This document shows, in pieces, positions 24,801-36,500 of a stretch of 64,000 nt of DNA. The translations under genes were made by a program, and so were the position numbers. This stretch comes from Notolepis coatsorum. Lineage: Eukaryota > Chordata > Actinopteri > Aulopiformes > Paralepididae. Where the stretch lies: contig OZ020591.1 of the NCBI GenBank assembly GCA_963971535.1, positions 11,178,339 through 11,242,338 on the forward strand, given 5' to 3'. Positions within the stretch are counted from its first letter, which is position 1; each line of letters starts with the position of its first letter. The notes beneath the pieces are model-generated. The model was not told the DNA's origin, ran no database searches, and worked only from the letters and a program-made list of their open reading frames with translations.

Positions 24801-27800
24801 TAGTGCGGTAAAGCGCCCTTCTTTTCAGACAAATGCTACCGTGCGCGCACCGGCGGCGGCGTGCTCGCTCAGGTGCGTGCGTGCGCCGGCGTGCTCGCGC
24901 GAGGTGCCCGCGCATGCGCATGAGATCCCGCCTTGAGCGGAGCTCAATATATATAAGTCACCGCCCCTTATTCAGTATCTACCAATAGCTCAATTGGCAA
25001 GGACACATGGCTGTGGATCCTATGGCTTGTTTGCTGGCGAGTTCGAATCCCATCGAAAATATTTTTTAACGTGATTTTTTTTTAACGTGTATTATTTCGC
25101 CGGTTAAGGTTATTTCGCCGGTTAAGGTTAGGCATGGTTAAGGTTAAGGTTAGGCATTGTTTCGGAGTTGGTTAAGGTTAGAACGGTTAAGTTTAGGCGC
25201 TGTTAAGGAGCTGGTTAAGGTTAGAGTTTGTCAAAGAGAATGGCAATATAATTTCTATGGTTAAGGTTAGGCATGGTTTCGGAGTTGGTTAAGGTTAGAA
25301 CGGTTAAGTTTAGGCGTTGTTAAGGAGCTGGTTAAGGTTAGAGTTTGTCAAAGAGAATGGCAATAGACAGCCTATTTCCGCGCGACCTGGGCGCTGGGCG
25401 GCGGAAAATGAAAGGCGCATTACTGCATGCCACTACGGTAAATTTTTGCACTGCTTGCTTGGCATAAAGCTACACGCATCCAGACGCGCATCCAGACGCA
25501 CTCCAGACCTCCGAGCCAGACACGCTCTTCACCCCAGACGCGCATCCAGACGCACTCCAGACGCGCACTCAGACCTCCGCGCCAGATGCGCCCTCCGTAC
25601 CGGCGCGTACTCCAAGCAGACACGCACCACTCTGACCTCCGCGCCAGATGCGCTCTCCGAGCCTGCGCCCTCCTACTCCTCCCTGTAAGCAGCTCCAGCC
25701 CTCGCCCTGTCCAGTCCTTCTAGTCCTCCTAGTCCTCCCTGTCCCCAGCCCGCCTCCGCGGGCCTCTGTCCCTGTTTCCCCTCTCTAGTCCTCCTAGTCC
25801 TCCCTGTCCGGTCCTTCTAGTCCTCCTAGTCCTCCTTGTCCAGTCCTCCTAGTCCTCCCTGTCCAGTCCTCCTAGTCCTCCCTGTTCCTGCCTTGTCCCT
25901 TGCCCTGGCCCAGTCCGTTAGCCTTCCCTTAGCCTTCCCCTTAGCCAGCTCGCCTCTTAAAGGCACTGTGCCTATTTTCCCAAGTTCATGTTTTCCTGTA
26001 ATTTGTGTTCTCCCTTAAAGGGACAGTGCCGTTTTCTGTTGTTTTCAATAAATGCCCAGTTCTTGGCTTACTCTCATACCTGTCTTGTGTTGTGCGATTG
26101 GGGTCGGTTACAAACCATAACAGATATGTCTCCCTTCTGGCCTTCTTCAGCATTGCTGTCTTCTCCATCAATTTCCCCCTTATCACCACCTTCAGTGTGT
26201 CCCATAGAATGTTCGGATCTACGTTGTCATTTTCTTCCTTATATCTGGCTATCTCCTCCTTGATCTGACTTACCACCCCCTTGTTATTTAATATTCCTAC
26301 ATTTAGTCTCCAGATCGTGTTCCTCCGTCTCCCTTCTAGATCTACTGTCAGATATATGGCACTGTGATCCGATATGTCCGCTACTCCTATTCTGCTCTCC
26401 CGTGCCCTGTAACTGTCCCCCGTCGTCATCAAAAAGTAGTCTATTCTCGCATATGTCACGTGCGGGTGTGAGTAATGTGTGTATTCCCTGTCCATGGCGT
26501 GCATCCCCCTCCAAACATCTGTAATTCCCATTTCCGTCATCTGAATATTCATATATCTACTGATGGGTGCTCGTCCTTTTCTAGTACTCGGTCATGATTC
26601 AGTACTACGTTAAAATCTCCCGCGCATATCAATATCCCTTCTAGTTCCATCACTATCATATCAAAAATGGTCTCATATAAATCCCTCTCACTCTCTGGGG
26701 GTGCATAAACATTCACTAACGTAACCATTTGGCCCTCCATTTTCCCCTTCACCAGAACAAACCTTCCCTCCTTGTCTCTTACTTCCTTGATCAATTCAAA
26801 TTTGACTGTGTTTTTTATTAACGTGATTACTCCTCTCCTCGGGTTCTGTTTAAAGGAACTATAGTATGTATTTTCATATCCAAATCTCTTCAGTTTCTCA
26901 TGATCCTGTGCTACCAAATGTGTCTCCTGTAGAAAAATCACTTCCATCTCACTTTTTTTACATTTCAACATCACTTTGCTCCTCTTTATCGCATTATTCA
27001 TTCCATTAACGTTTAACGACATCATTTTTATACCTTTAACCATTGTCATCTTTCTTCTTCTTTCGTCTGTCAGTCCCCCCCATGTCACATTCATTCCCCC
27101 CTCCGGTTGGAGCCTCCGCTCTCTTCACCGTATACATATAATGATTAACATAAATAAAAAACATAAACTTTACATAAAGTGCTCCCAAGGCGTTCGGGGG
27201 GTCCCTGTGTCCCCCCCTGTCCCCTGCTGGTGGGTGAGGGGTAATTGCTCTCCTAGCGAGAGGCCCCCTCCTGACGGCTTGGGGGTTTGAAACCCTTACC
27301 CCCAATTGCTCGTCATATTTGTCCAGCTTTCTTACTGTTTTTTTTTTTTGCTGTCGAGCTCCTGGTCAAAAGCGCTCTGTCCTTCCTTCTGACCAAAGAC
27401 CCTCTTTTCCTAGGTCCCTCTCAATGTGTCTCATATGTTTCCATGTCCCTCCTTCCCCCCAAACCCGTGTGTGGTGTCTCCTGTGTACCCCTTTTTACTT
27501 TCTTTTCCTCCCCTCTATTTTCTATGTGATGCCCATTTATCCCCTTAATCCCTTCCAACTGTGTTACTCGCAGCGTGTGTCTATGTATTTGTTTCAGTAT
27601 GTTCTGTGTCTCGTCTATCATACCTAGTTATATTTCCATTTATTTCCTCCATCAGTATGTGTATTATGTGTCCATGTATACGTTATGTTCATTTCTATAT
27701 CCTGCCTCTACCTGGGAATGTGTGTTTATGCATATGTTATTTCAGTTTCTATATTTTGTCTCTATTTGGATCGTTTTTTCAATCTCTTGTGCGTGTGCTC

Positions 27801-30800
27801 ATCCGTTCGCCTCCTCCCGCCTCCTCTCCCCTCCTTCTCCGTCTCTGGCCTCCTTGTCCGTCTCCGCCCTCGATCTGTCACTTTTCACCTCGGCCTTCTC
27901 CTCTCTCCTCCCTCCTCTCCCTGGTTTCGGTCTCCTACTCTGGTCCATCTGCGTGCCCCCTCCAATCTCTGCTGCAGGCTCCGCGTCTGGTCCTCCTGTC
28001 TCCTTCCTTCTCCGTCCTCTGCCATCTGCATCCCCCGTCGTCTCATCTCCTGCGCCGCCTCCCGTGCCGTCGCGTACGTCACCGTCCCTTCCAGTGAATC
28101 CTTAGCGAGGTCATGGGTGATTGGAATCATCAGTTCTCTTCAGTCCCGCGTAGGACCTGCGTGTTATTGCTACCGCTGTCGAGTAATCGTGATCAAACGA
28201 TAGTCTTTTCCCTTCGATTTCAATCTTCTTGGTCCACGCGGTTCTGAGTATCAATTCCTTAATCTCAAATCTCAGAAAGTTAATAATCACCGCTCTCGGA
28301 GGTCTGTCCGGTTTCGGTCTCGGAGCCAACGCCCTGTGGGCCCTCTGAATCTCCATTTTTTTCCAGTCCCGTCTCCTTCAATTGCTCCTTGATAAGCTTT
28401 TCTACATAATGGGTCACCGATTCCCCTTCGACTCCTTCTTTCAATCCCCATATTCTGATGTTATTTCTCCGTGACCTCCCCTCCATGTCCGACATCTTTG
28501 TCTCCATCTGTTCTTGTTTCTGAATCGCACATGTTAATACCTCGTGTATCTCTGTGTTCCATTCCTCCGCTTGTGCCGTTCTAGTCTGTAACTCGGTCAC
28601 GTTTCTGTCCTGTTCCGCCATCTTCTCCTCCACCCTTTTGAGTTCTGTATTCATTTCACCTCTGAAGTCCTCCTGTTCCTTCCTCAATTCCTCCCGTAGC
28701 TTCCCAATATCATTCCTTATCGTGTCCGTGTTCAGTTTTATCGCCGCTGTTATGTTCTCTAATATCCCGGCCTGCATGACCCCGGCCCATCCTGGCATTC
28801 CCGTGTCTGCCTCAGCGGAACCTCCCCCTTCTTCCGCCTGTCTCTTCTCGGCTTCGCTTCGGGGACTCTGTTTCTTCAAATTCTCCTCTTCTTGTGTGTT
28901 CTCCATTTCTCTTTCCTTCACAATCGTTGTCTCTTCCTTACTTCTCGTGTGCATTTTCATTTTTAATCACTTTTCGGGTCCTTTTTTATCCGTTTATTCG
29001 CTCATTTGACCAGGAGCTCTATCGCACGTGTGTTACCCGTCTGCTCTCATACCGGAAGCCCTACAAGAAATTTTTTAACTCCATCGAAGAATACTTTGGC
29101 ACCGTTCGCAGTAGCAGCTATTACAGAGAATAGTCCTTGTGGGAACGAGGGTACGTAGAGAGCGTTCTTTAACGTCACTGTACACCGGCGCCCCTCACTG
29201 TCTATGAGGCATACCTGTGCGTCTCCTCTCTCTTGCGCCAACCCGTAGGTGCGCGTCCCGTCTGCCAGCTCCATGCTGTGTCTCTCCGGGTGGAAAGTGT
29301 TGTCAAAGTTCTTGAACCGACTCCTGTCGTTGATGACGTGGGACGACGCACCTGTGTCCACGATCAGTCCCTTCCTTTGGGCCTGCTGCAGCTGCGTTGG
29401 CCTGGTGACGTACGCTGTCTGCGCCCCAAAGATGAAGTCTTCTTGTCCCGCTACTCTCCGGGCGTCATCTCGATTCGTCTCACGTCGACCGTCGCCGCCA
29501 TCTTGTCCGCTGCCGCCATCTTGTCCACAGCCGCCATCTTGTCCATAGCCGCTGTCTCGTCCATGGCCGCCATCTTGTCCATGCGCGTATCGCGCGCTCT
29601 GGTTACGTTTCTTCATGCACGCTCTGTCTGTGTGCCCCGTGGATTTGCAGAAGCTACACCAGACAGTCTTTGTGCAGTTACCTTTCCGATGGCCTTTTTC
29701 TCCGCATCGCCAACACGCCAGTTCCGTCGTGGGCCTGGTCCTCTCCCTCGGCGGCGGCTGGGTGGATATCTTCTGAGGCCTCAAAATTTCGTAACTTGAC
29801 CTTGAACTTTCCCAGCGTCATGTCCGCTGAACCGTGTATTACCAGGAGTGTGAACGGTTTGTACAGCTCCGGTAGTCCCCTCATCACCATCGTCATCATT
29901 AGCCCATCGCTTGGTGCTTCTCCTGCACTCTTCAATGCCGTAATGATCTGCTGATCATGATCTGCTCAGTATTCGGTCACAGTCTCGGTGTGCCCCTTCT
30001 TCAGTGCTGTTAGTGTTATGTATAGGGCCACGACTCTGGGTCTTCCTTGCCCGATATAATGTTCTCTCAACACTCCCAGGCTTTCTCTGACTTTGTCTTT
30101 AGTGTCGCGGAATATCAGTCCCAAGCTTGTGTCGTCGAGCAGTGGTGCTAACTCACAGTATGCATCTGCATTACGCTTGTCGTCCAGGGCTTGTGCTTCC
30201 GCCGTCAGGTCTCCCGTGGGGGCCGTCAAGATCGTCGTCTTCAGTCCCACACCGTGCATGCAGCATAACATGCGCTCTTCCCTGAGCTCGTAGTCCTCTG
30301 CCTTTCCATTGAATGAGGGCCATTTGCTTCTTCCCTTGGTCGCCATCCTCCTTTTTGATGGTAGGCGTAGCTTTAGCTCTGTTGGTATAGCCTTTAGCCA
30401 CGCGGTGCTCCCGGCGCTAAACTAGCCTATCCTTCAGCTAAACTTGCTACCCTTATTATTTCGCCCCTGCGTGATCTGGGCCCATAACCTGTTGACAGAG
30501 TCTGGCTATGGGGCGACAATAATATGTTCATGAGACATGGTTTCTCCCTTCAGCCTTTAATCGGCGTGGTTTATTATTTACAATTGCACACAGCAGCACA
30601 TGAGTTCTCCTCTCCGTGAGAGGCAGGTGGGAAAGAGATAGAGGGGGAGGAGACATCTCCTTAAATACCCTCCACCTGGCGGTAGCATTAGCGGCTCCGC
30701 CTATAGCGCCCTCTAGTGGAAACAGTTATGCATAGTTAGACAGTTACTAGCAATCATATATAACCTCTAACTTTAACAGGGTGGATCAAGGTCACATACT

Positions 30801-33495
30801 GCATTCATATATCCTCTTACAGTCAACTCGTATCCTGACAGGGACAGCAATTATTTGGTAGGTTCAGGATTTATTTTTTAATCAAATACTGCAGGAGCAT
30901 ATATTGACACAAAAGCTATTATTGCCATATATGGATTCAAGATCCAAGATTCAAGAGGTTTATTTATCACATACATACCAGGGCATACAGTGAAATGCAG
31001 TTGGCCATGCCCGCTTCGATTGTGCAAGAATACAATAGTAAATAAAATAAGTAGAAGATGATAAAGTAGACACAAATAGACATGATAAAATAGACATGTA
31101 ATACATCCTGAGATAAAATATCAGGATAAAAGATCCTGGATGTGCATATGAATGCTCTACGACCAGAGGATTCACCTTCTCCACCAATAAAGTCAAGTCA
31201 AAGTCAGTCTTCTAATCAAAATAAGTCCCTTTAGAGTCAGAGCCACCATTAGATGAAGCCACTACTTTGTACAGCCTGTCCTGAAAACTGCTTGCTGAAA
31301 TCTACTGCTTGCTAATGAGTTTCTTCAATGAATGCGATATCCACTTGTTTACGAGGCAATAGGTCTAGACATTTCACTCTTTTGACCTTATTCAGACCCC
31401 GGACCCTTTAACTCAAAATGGATAGCTTAACCATTATCAAAAACTGTCCTGGTCATTCTCTGTGAAGCTCATGGTGGAGTGCTGTTTGTTAAAAAAGAAA
31501 CACCTCCAACAACAAATAATTTATCATATTCCTCTAATTCTAGGTTTTGTTCGATTTCGACTAAATTTCTCCTGTGGTACATAGATAGTGAGTAAAGTCC
31601 TCTCTATACTTCGACTCGTCATTGCCAGTGATCAGGCCAATGACTGTCGTGTCGTCCGCAAACTTGATGATGGTGTTGGAGCTCTGTGTGGCCACACAGT
31701 CATGTGTGAACAGGGAGTACAGGAGGGGGCTGAGTAGGCAGCCCTGGGCACCAGTGCTGAGAGTCAATGTGGAGGAGTTTGATGGTGAGTTTGGAGGGCA
31801 CAATGGTGTTGAATGCTGAGCTGTAGTCGATAAACAGCATTCTCACATATGTGTCCCTCTGGTCCAGGTGGGAGAGGGCGGTGTGGAGGGTGAGGGCGAT
31901 GGCGTCGTCTAGAGACCTGTTTGGTCTGTAGGCAAACTGTAGCGTCCAATGTGTCCGGTAGTGAGGAGGTGATCCGCTCAAAGCACTTCATGAGGGTGGA
32001 AGTGAGAGCTACAGGGCAGTAGTCATTCAAGCAGAGGGCTTTTGCTTTCTTGGGGACAGGGACAATGGTGGTCTTCTTGAAGCATGGACTATGGACAGTA
32101 GCAGGGATGTGTTGAAGATCCACCAGCTCGTCTGCAGTTAGTTTGGACTTATTTTTTATAAAAAATAAGTGTTATTACAGAGAGAGTTAAGTACCACACC
32201 CCACGTTCTCCCCCACATTCTAGTCATGGTTCTGCCGAAAAGCCCAGGCGAAGGCCTCGAGGACCGACAACACCCCTCCACAGATTCTAAGACTGCATTT
32301 TGTTTGCGAATTTGAAATAAGATTTGGTATTTTTCTGAGCAAAACCAAGCTATGTAGTCTACAGTATATATATCATCTATCAAATCAAATCAAATTTATT
32401 TGTAAAGCCCGAAATCACAAGGTAATGCCCCTATGGGCTGGACAAGTCTTCCTCAACTACAACTTGCACCTTATCCTAAGTTGTACCTCATCCCATTCCT
32501 GCATTGTACTGTATACTGTATTGTAACTCAGTTAAAAAAAATTCTACTCTGTATTGTATATATGTATATTGATGAACACTTTTGTTTACACTTTGTTTAC
32601 GTACCTTTGACTTTCTATTTTATACTTTATCTATTTTTATCTAACACACTCAGGAGCAAAACAGAAAAAAGCATTTCATATAAAAGTATTCTGTATTTTT
32701 GTATGACAACTAATAAAGAAACTTAAATAAAGAAACATCATAATAATTTGTTATTAATTGAAAATGGGGGACCCTGATGTAAATAAGACGAAAGTCAATA
32801 CACAATTGTGTGTATTGAGCCATACTGTATTGTACCCATTCTGCAATCTGTTAATACAATTTTCAATCAATCAATCAAACCAGACACCTGCCCAGAGTTA
32901 AGTGTCAAGGGAGAGAGAAGGATATAGAGGTTGATCAACCAGAGGCCCGACAACCCTGTTGTTACTGCCCCCCCCCCCCCCCCTAGAAACAGAAGAGACA
33001 CACCCAAATCCTACAGTTTCATATTAAAAATAAAATCAGCTGTGGACCTAAATGGGAAATGTAGTTTATCACCCTTGGACCCCAGTTCATTAAAAAGTAT
33101 CTTGCTACTCTTGTTGTTTGACTACCCATCAGGAAAAGACCAAACCCCCATTGTGGGTCTTGAACTCAGTTTGAAAGAGGTTCTCCTTCTCTTTATCCTT
33201 TAGGATCCTGGGCTGAAGACCTGCGTTGTGGTCATGGCGTCTACACATACCCCAACAAAGACACATATGATGGGGAATGGTTGAACAGTCAAAGGTAACT
33301 GGTCTACATCCATTACATGGAATGGAGGAGTAGTTGTTACTGTGGATCCTAAATAAACTAAACTAAACTAAACTAAACATCAGGGAATTCTATAAAGGAA
33401 GTAGTCTTTGTCTACCTGTGACTGTATGTCTGTCCTTTGCATATCTTGAGATTCTCGAGTGTGGCAACACTACTGGGAGCCAAGAAATTGCGTGT

Positions 33496-33529
<34 letters not shown>

Positions 33530-36500
33530 CCAGTTTCACAGATAACAGATATAGTCATCATAATAATCTTAACTGCCCACCTCACTATAGTCTACCCATA
33601 TACTCTGTATGATAGCATGTACAACAGTGCTGTGTATACAGCATATATACATTATATATTTACCGCATATATATACATATCTGCATGCATATAATCCTCC
33701 TATATACCTATTTATACACCTGCATATAACCCATATAACTGTATGATAGCATGTACATTACAATAATGCTGAATATACCGTTATATATACAGTATTTATT
33801 CTTACCGTATATCTATCTACCTGTCTGTACATACCGGCACATAATCCTTTTACATATCTGTAGATAGTAGATAGATACTATATCTATCTGAACATATCCC
33901 TTATCTACTCTTACTAGTTATGCTGCTGGCCAGTATGACTTACTACCATAGTGTCTTTATACCTGTATCACTACTACTATGCACATACATCTTATTAGCA
34001 CTATACTCAGTATGTGAGAGTGGGTTTTTAGCAGAGCCCAATCGCTGAACACAGGAGAGGAGAATGGAGCGTTTCAAGGGGTTTTAATGGTATTCCCAAG
34101 CAGACAACAGGTATGAATTGGGGATAACGGGGGCAGGCGCACTCCAGTGCCACTGCAGACGGGAGACACGGTTTCGTGTTTGAGAGAGAGAGCTGGAACT
34201 CCTCGGTAAGCTCCAGGGGGGTCCAGACAGGAACACGCTGGCACGGAGGTCCTGGGCACAAGAGAGGGAAGTTAGTACAGGGATGATCACACAGGGATGC
34301 CTAGCAGGTCTTCAGACTGAGGCGTCGTACCTAGGTAATGATACTAACACCACGACGACTTCTGGTCAGCGTCGTCCGGCTGAAGTAGGGTCCTCATCAT
34401 CAGGGGATGGGATACAGCTGTGAGGAGTGAGGTGTCTGACAGCGTGTGAATCAGGGGATGAAGTGCAGCTGGGTTGAGTGACGGGAGGTGAAGGGATGCT
34501 GACCATATAAGGGCGTGAGGCTTCCGTGGTGGAAGGAAGGGAGGATGAAGAGGAGTGCGTGGTGGATGGAAGGGGGGATGAAGAGGAGTGCGTGGTGAAT
34601 GTGAGGGGAGAAGGAGGGGGAGTGAAGTACGCTCGTGCTGTGATTATGACACAGTAGTACTCATTTATATATTTTGTACCCAGTTTAATCACCTGTACAT
34701 TGTATATTACTATTGCACTTTACTGTTACATTTGCACTCTGGTTGGATTCCAAACTTTTTTTCGTTGTACTGTACTTGTGCTGGATAATGACAATACATT
34801 TTAATCTAATCTAATCTAAAATATACATACTCCTCTCTCATTGCAGGCACGGCAAGGGCTCATACCGTTATCATGAAACCGGCTCCAAGCTCGAGGGGTC
34901 TTGGCTCGAGGGTAAGATGCAGGCAGATGGAAAGATGATCCACGTCAACTACAGATACGAAGGGAGCTTTGTCAACAACAGAGTAAGCCAGACCTTAATT
35001 AATGTCCTTTCCATGTGAGCATTGGATGTAGCCCTCAGCTGAAGTGTGCGAGATGGTCCGGCAACTCATTGCAACATGCCAGCACGGAATTGAGTGGAAC
35101 CCTTTCACTGCCACACGACAGAAGGTTAACCCTTTACTATCACACAACCGACGGTCGCCGGCTGTTAACGGCTGTCGTGTGGCAGTGAAAGGGTTAACCG
35201 TCTGTGTATTGTCGCAGTGAAAGGGTTAACCGTTTGGTAGTGTGGCAGTGAAAGGGTTAAACGGGAAATGTGGGACTTTTTTTTTAAATATTTCAGTCAT
35301 TGTCTTCAGTCATAATATATTATAGATTCTCTATGATAATGATAATAATAATAATAATAATACATCAATTTTATATAGCGCTTTTCCGAATGCTCAAAGA
35401 CACGTTACAGAGCAAAATAAACAATACAGTTTTAGTAGAAGAAATAAATGAAAATAAAAGAATTATATAAAAGGTGAGAGAGGAAGGAGTTCAAGGCTTG
35501 AAGGCAAGGGTAAAAAGGTGGCTTTTTAGGGCTTTTTTAAATGATGAGAGGGTGTCTGCATGACGGATATGGTTGGGCAGGGCATTCCAGAGAGGGGGCA
35601 GCTGCAGCGAAGGCCCTGTCACCCCCCCCCCCCCCAGGTCCAGAGCTTAGTCCTGAAGGGTTGGAGGAGGTTAGCCTCTGCGGACCTGAGGTGGAGAAGG
35701 AGGTCAGAGAGGTAGGAGGGGGCCAGGTTGTTGAGGGCTTTGAAGGTGATGAGTAGAATTTTGAACTGAATCCTGTATATGATGGGGAGCCAGTGGAGAT
35801 GGTGGAGGATGGGGGTGATGTGGTCGGAGCGGCGGGTGGAGGTGAGCATGCGAGCAGCAGAGTTTTGGACGTATTGTAGTTTGTTGAGGATTTTGGTGGA
35901 TGTGCCATAAAGGATGCTGTTGCAATAGTCCAGTCGGGAAGTGATCAGTGCATGGGTCAGTGTTTCAGCAGCAGAGAAGGATGGTGAGCGGCGTAGACGG
36001 GCAATGTTCCTGAGGTGGAAGAAGGTGGTTTTTGTGATCTGGTTTATATGCAGGAGGAAGGAAAGGGTGGGGTCAAGAATGATACCTAGGTCACCCCCTC
36101 CACGTGGGTGGAGGGGGTGACAATGGAGCCGTTTGATGTTGACTGAAAAATCCTGGGTGGGGCGGGTCAGGGAATTTGGGCCAATGATGAGTAGTTCAGA
36201 TTTGTCACAGTTGAGTTTAAGAACGTTTTTTTGCATCCAGATTTTTATGTCAGAAAGGCAGGTGATGAGGGTGGAGTGGGTGGCGGCAGTGATGGTCTTG
36301 GTGGAAAGGTAGAGCTGTGTGTCATCAGCATAGCAGTGGAATCGGAAGCCATGTTTGCGGATGATCTGTTCAAGTGGGAGAATGTAGAGGATGAACAGCA
36401 AGGGACCAAGTACTGAACCCTGGGGGACACCGTGGGGGACTGGGGCAATGGGGGATTTTGAGTTGTTGGTGTAGATTAATTGGTGTCTGTCAGAGAGATA

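Larger units (their letters stand above)
21746..26122 (+). mobile_element. Ty3/gypsy LTR pair with nearly all of the interior lost
   Basis: Inserted in L1 ORF2 with the 5-bp duplication GATAT (21741-21745 and 26123-26127). A partial 5' LTR (21746-22614) is followed by tandem-repeat sequence, the last codons of a pol-like frame ([11 protein letters not shown] before 24031), a polypurine tract and a complete 3' LTR (24031-26122). The same C-terminal residues VAPVEGGVL and the TGTGAGG...AACA ends tie it to the element at 2150-11431. It runs in the same direction as rsph1. Confidence 0.9.
24031..26122 (+). repeat. 3' LTR, enlarged by a MITE and minisatellites
   Basis: 2092 bp, starting TGTGAGGTTCGCC and ending CCATAACA. 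A TATA-like TTTAAGTACC near 24250, a CAGACGCGCATC array (24540-24740 and 25478-25620), a CCTAGTCCTCC array (25710-25890) and a + strand AATAAA at 26047-26052. Without the MITE it is about 1.35 kb. Confidence 0.9.
18865..27094 (-). pseudogene. L1 ORF2: endonuclease, RT, Cys-rich end
   Basis: Endonuclease: SLNVNGMNN (near 27010), [24 protein letters not shown] and SDHSAIY (near 26350). The frame is then cut by the gypsy insertion at 26122/21746 and resumes. RT (21636-20047): [54 protein letters not shown]-terminal region near 19789-18870 has [19 protein letters not shown], the usual CCHC-like end. Frameshifts are seen near 26555, 20050 and 19800. Confidence 0.9.
18336..29060 (-). mobile_element. 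L1-type LINE (two ORFs) inserted in copia, itself carrying gypsy LTRs
   Basis: Bounded by the CTACAAGA duplication. Without the gypsy insert it is about 6.3 kb: short 5' leader (29060-28961), ORF1 (28960 to about 27885), a spacer, ORF2 (27094 to about 18880) and a 3' part ending in an A-rich tail (T-run at 18343-18350). ORFs are of the L1 superfamily but differ clearly from the L1 at 45539. The near-complete 5' end suggests a full-length insertion that later decayed by frameshifts. Confidence 0.9.
16405..30840 (-). mobile_element. Ty1/copia element, 3'-truncated, split by an L1
   Basis: The 5' part (29061-30840) holds LTR, primer site, gag and protease. The 3' part (16405-18335) holds integrase and part of RT. 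Both are on the minus strand. Across the L1 the coding sequence rejoins in frame: FDGVKKFLV before the insertion, EPDGTRF after. The duplicated target is CTACAAGA (18328-18335 and 29061-29068). RNase H and the 3' LTR are missing, because the left end stops within RT at about 16405 next to unrelated sequence. Copia elements are sparse in vertebrates and known from fish. Confidence 0.9.

Noticed and set aside
24985..25060. Possible functional tRNA gene
   Set aside because: A and B boxes are present but the T stem pairs poorly and no acceptor stem was found. Treated as a tRNA-derived part of a MITE.
27561..28203. Overlapping + strand frames of 172-178 residues with hydrophobic composition
   Set aside because: They lie antisense to L1 ORF1 and the spacer, and their Ser/Leu/Pro content is explained by the pyrimidine-rich strand.
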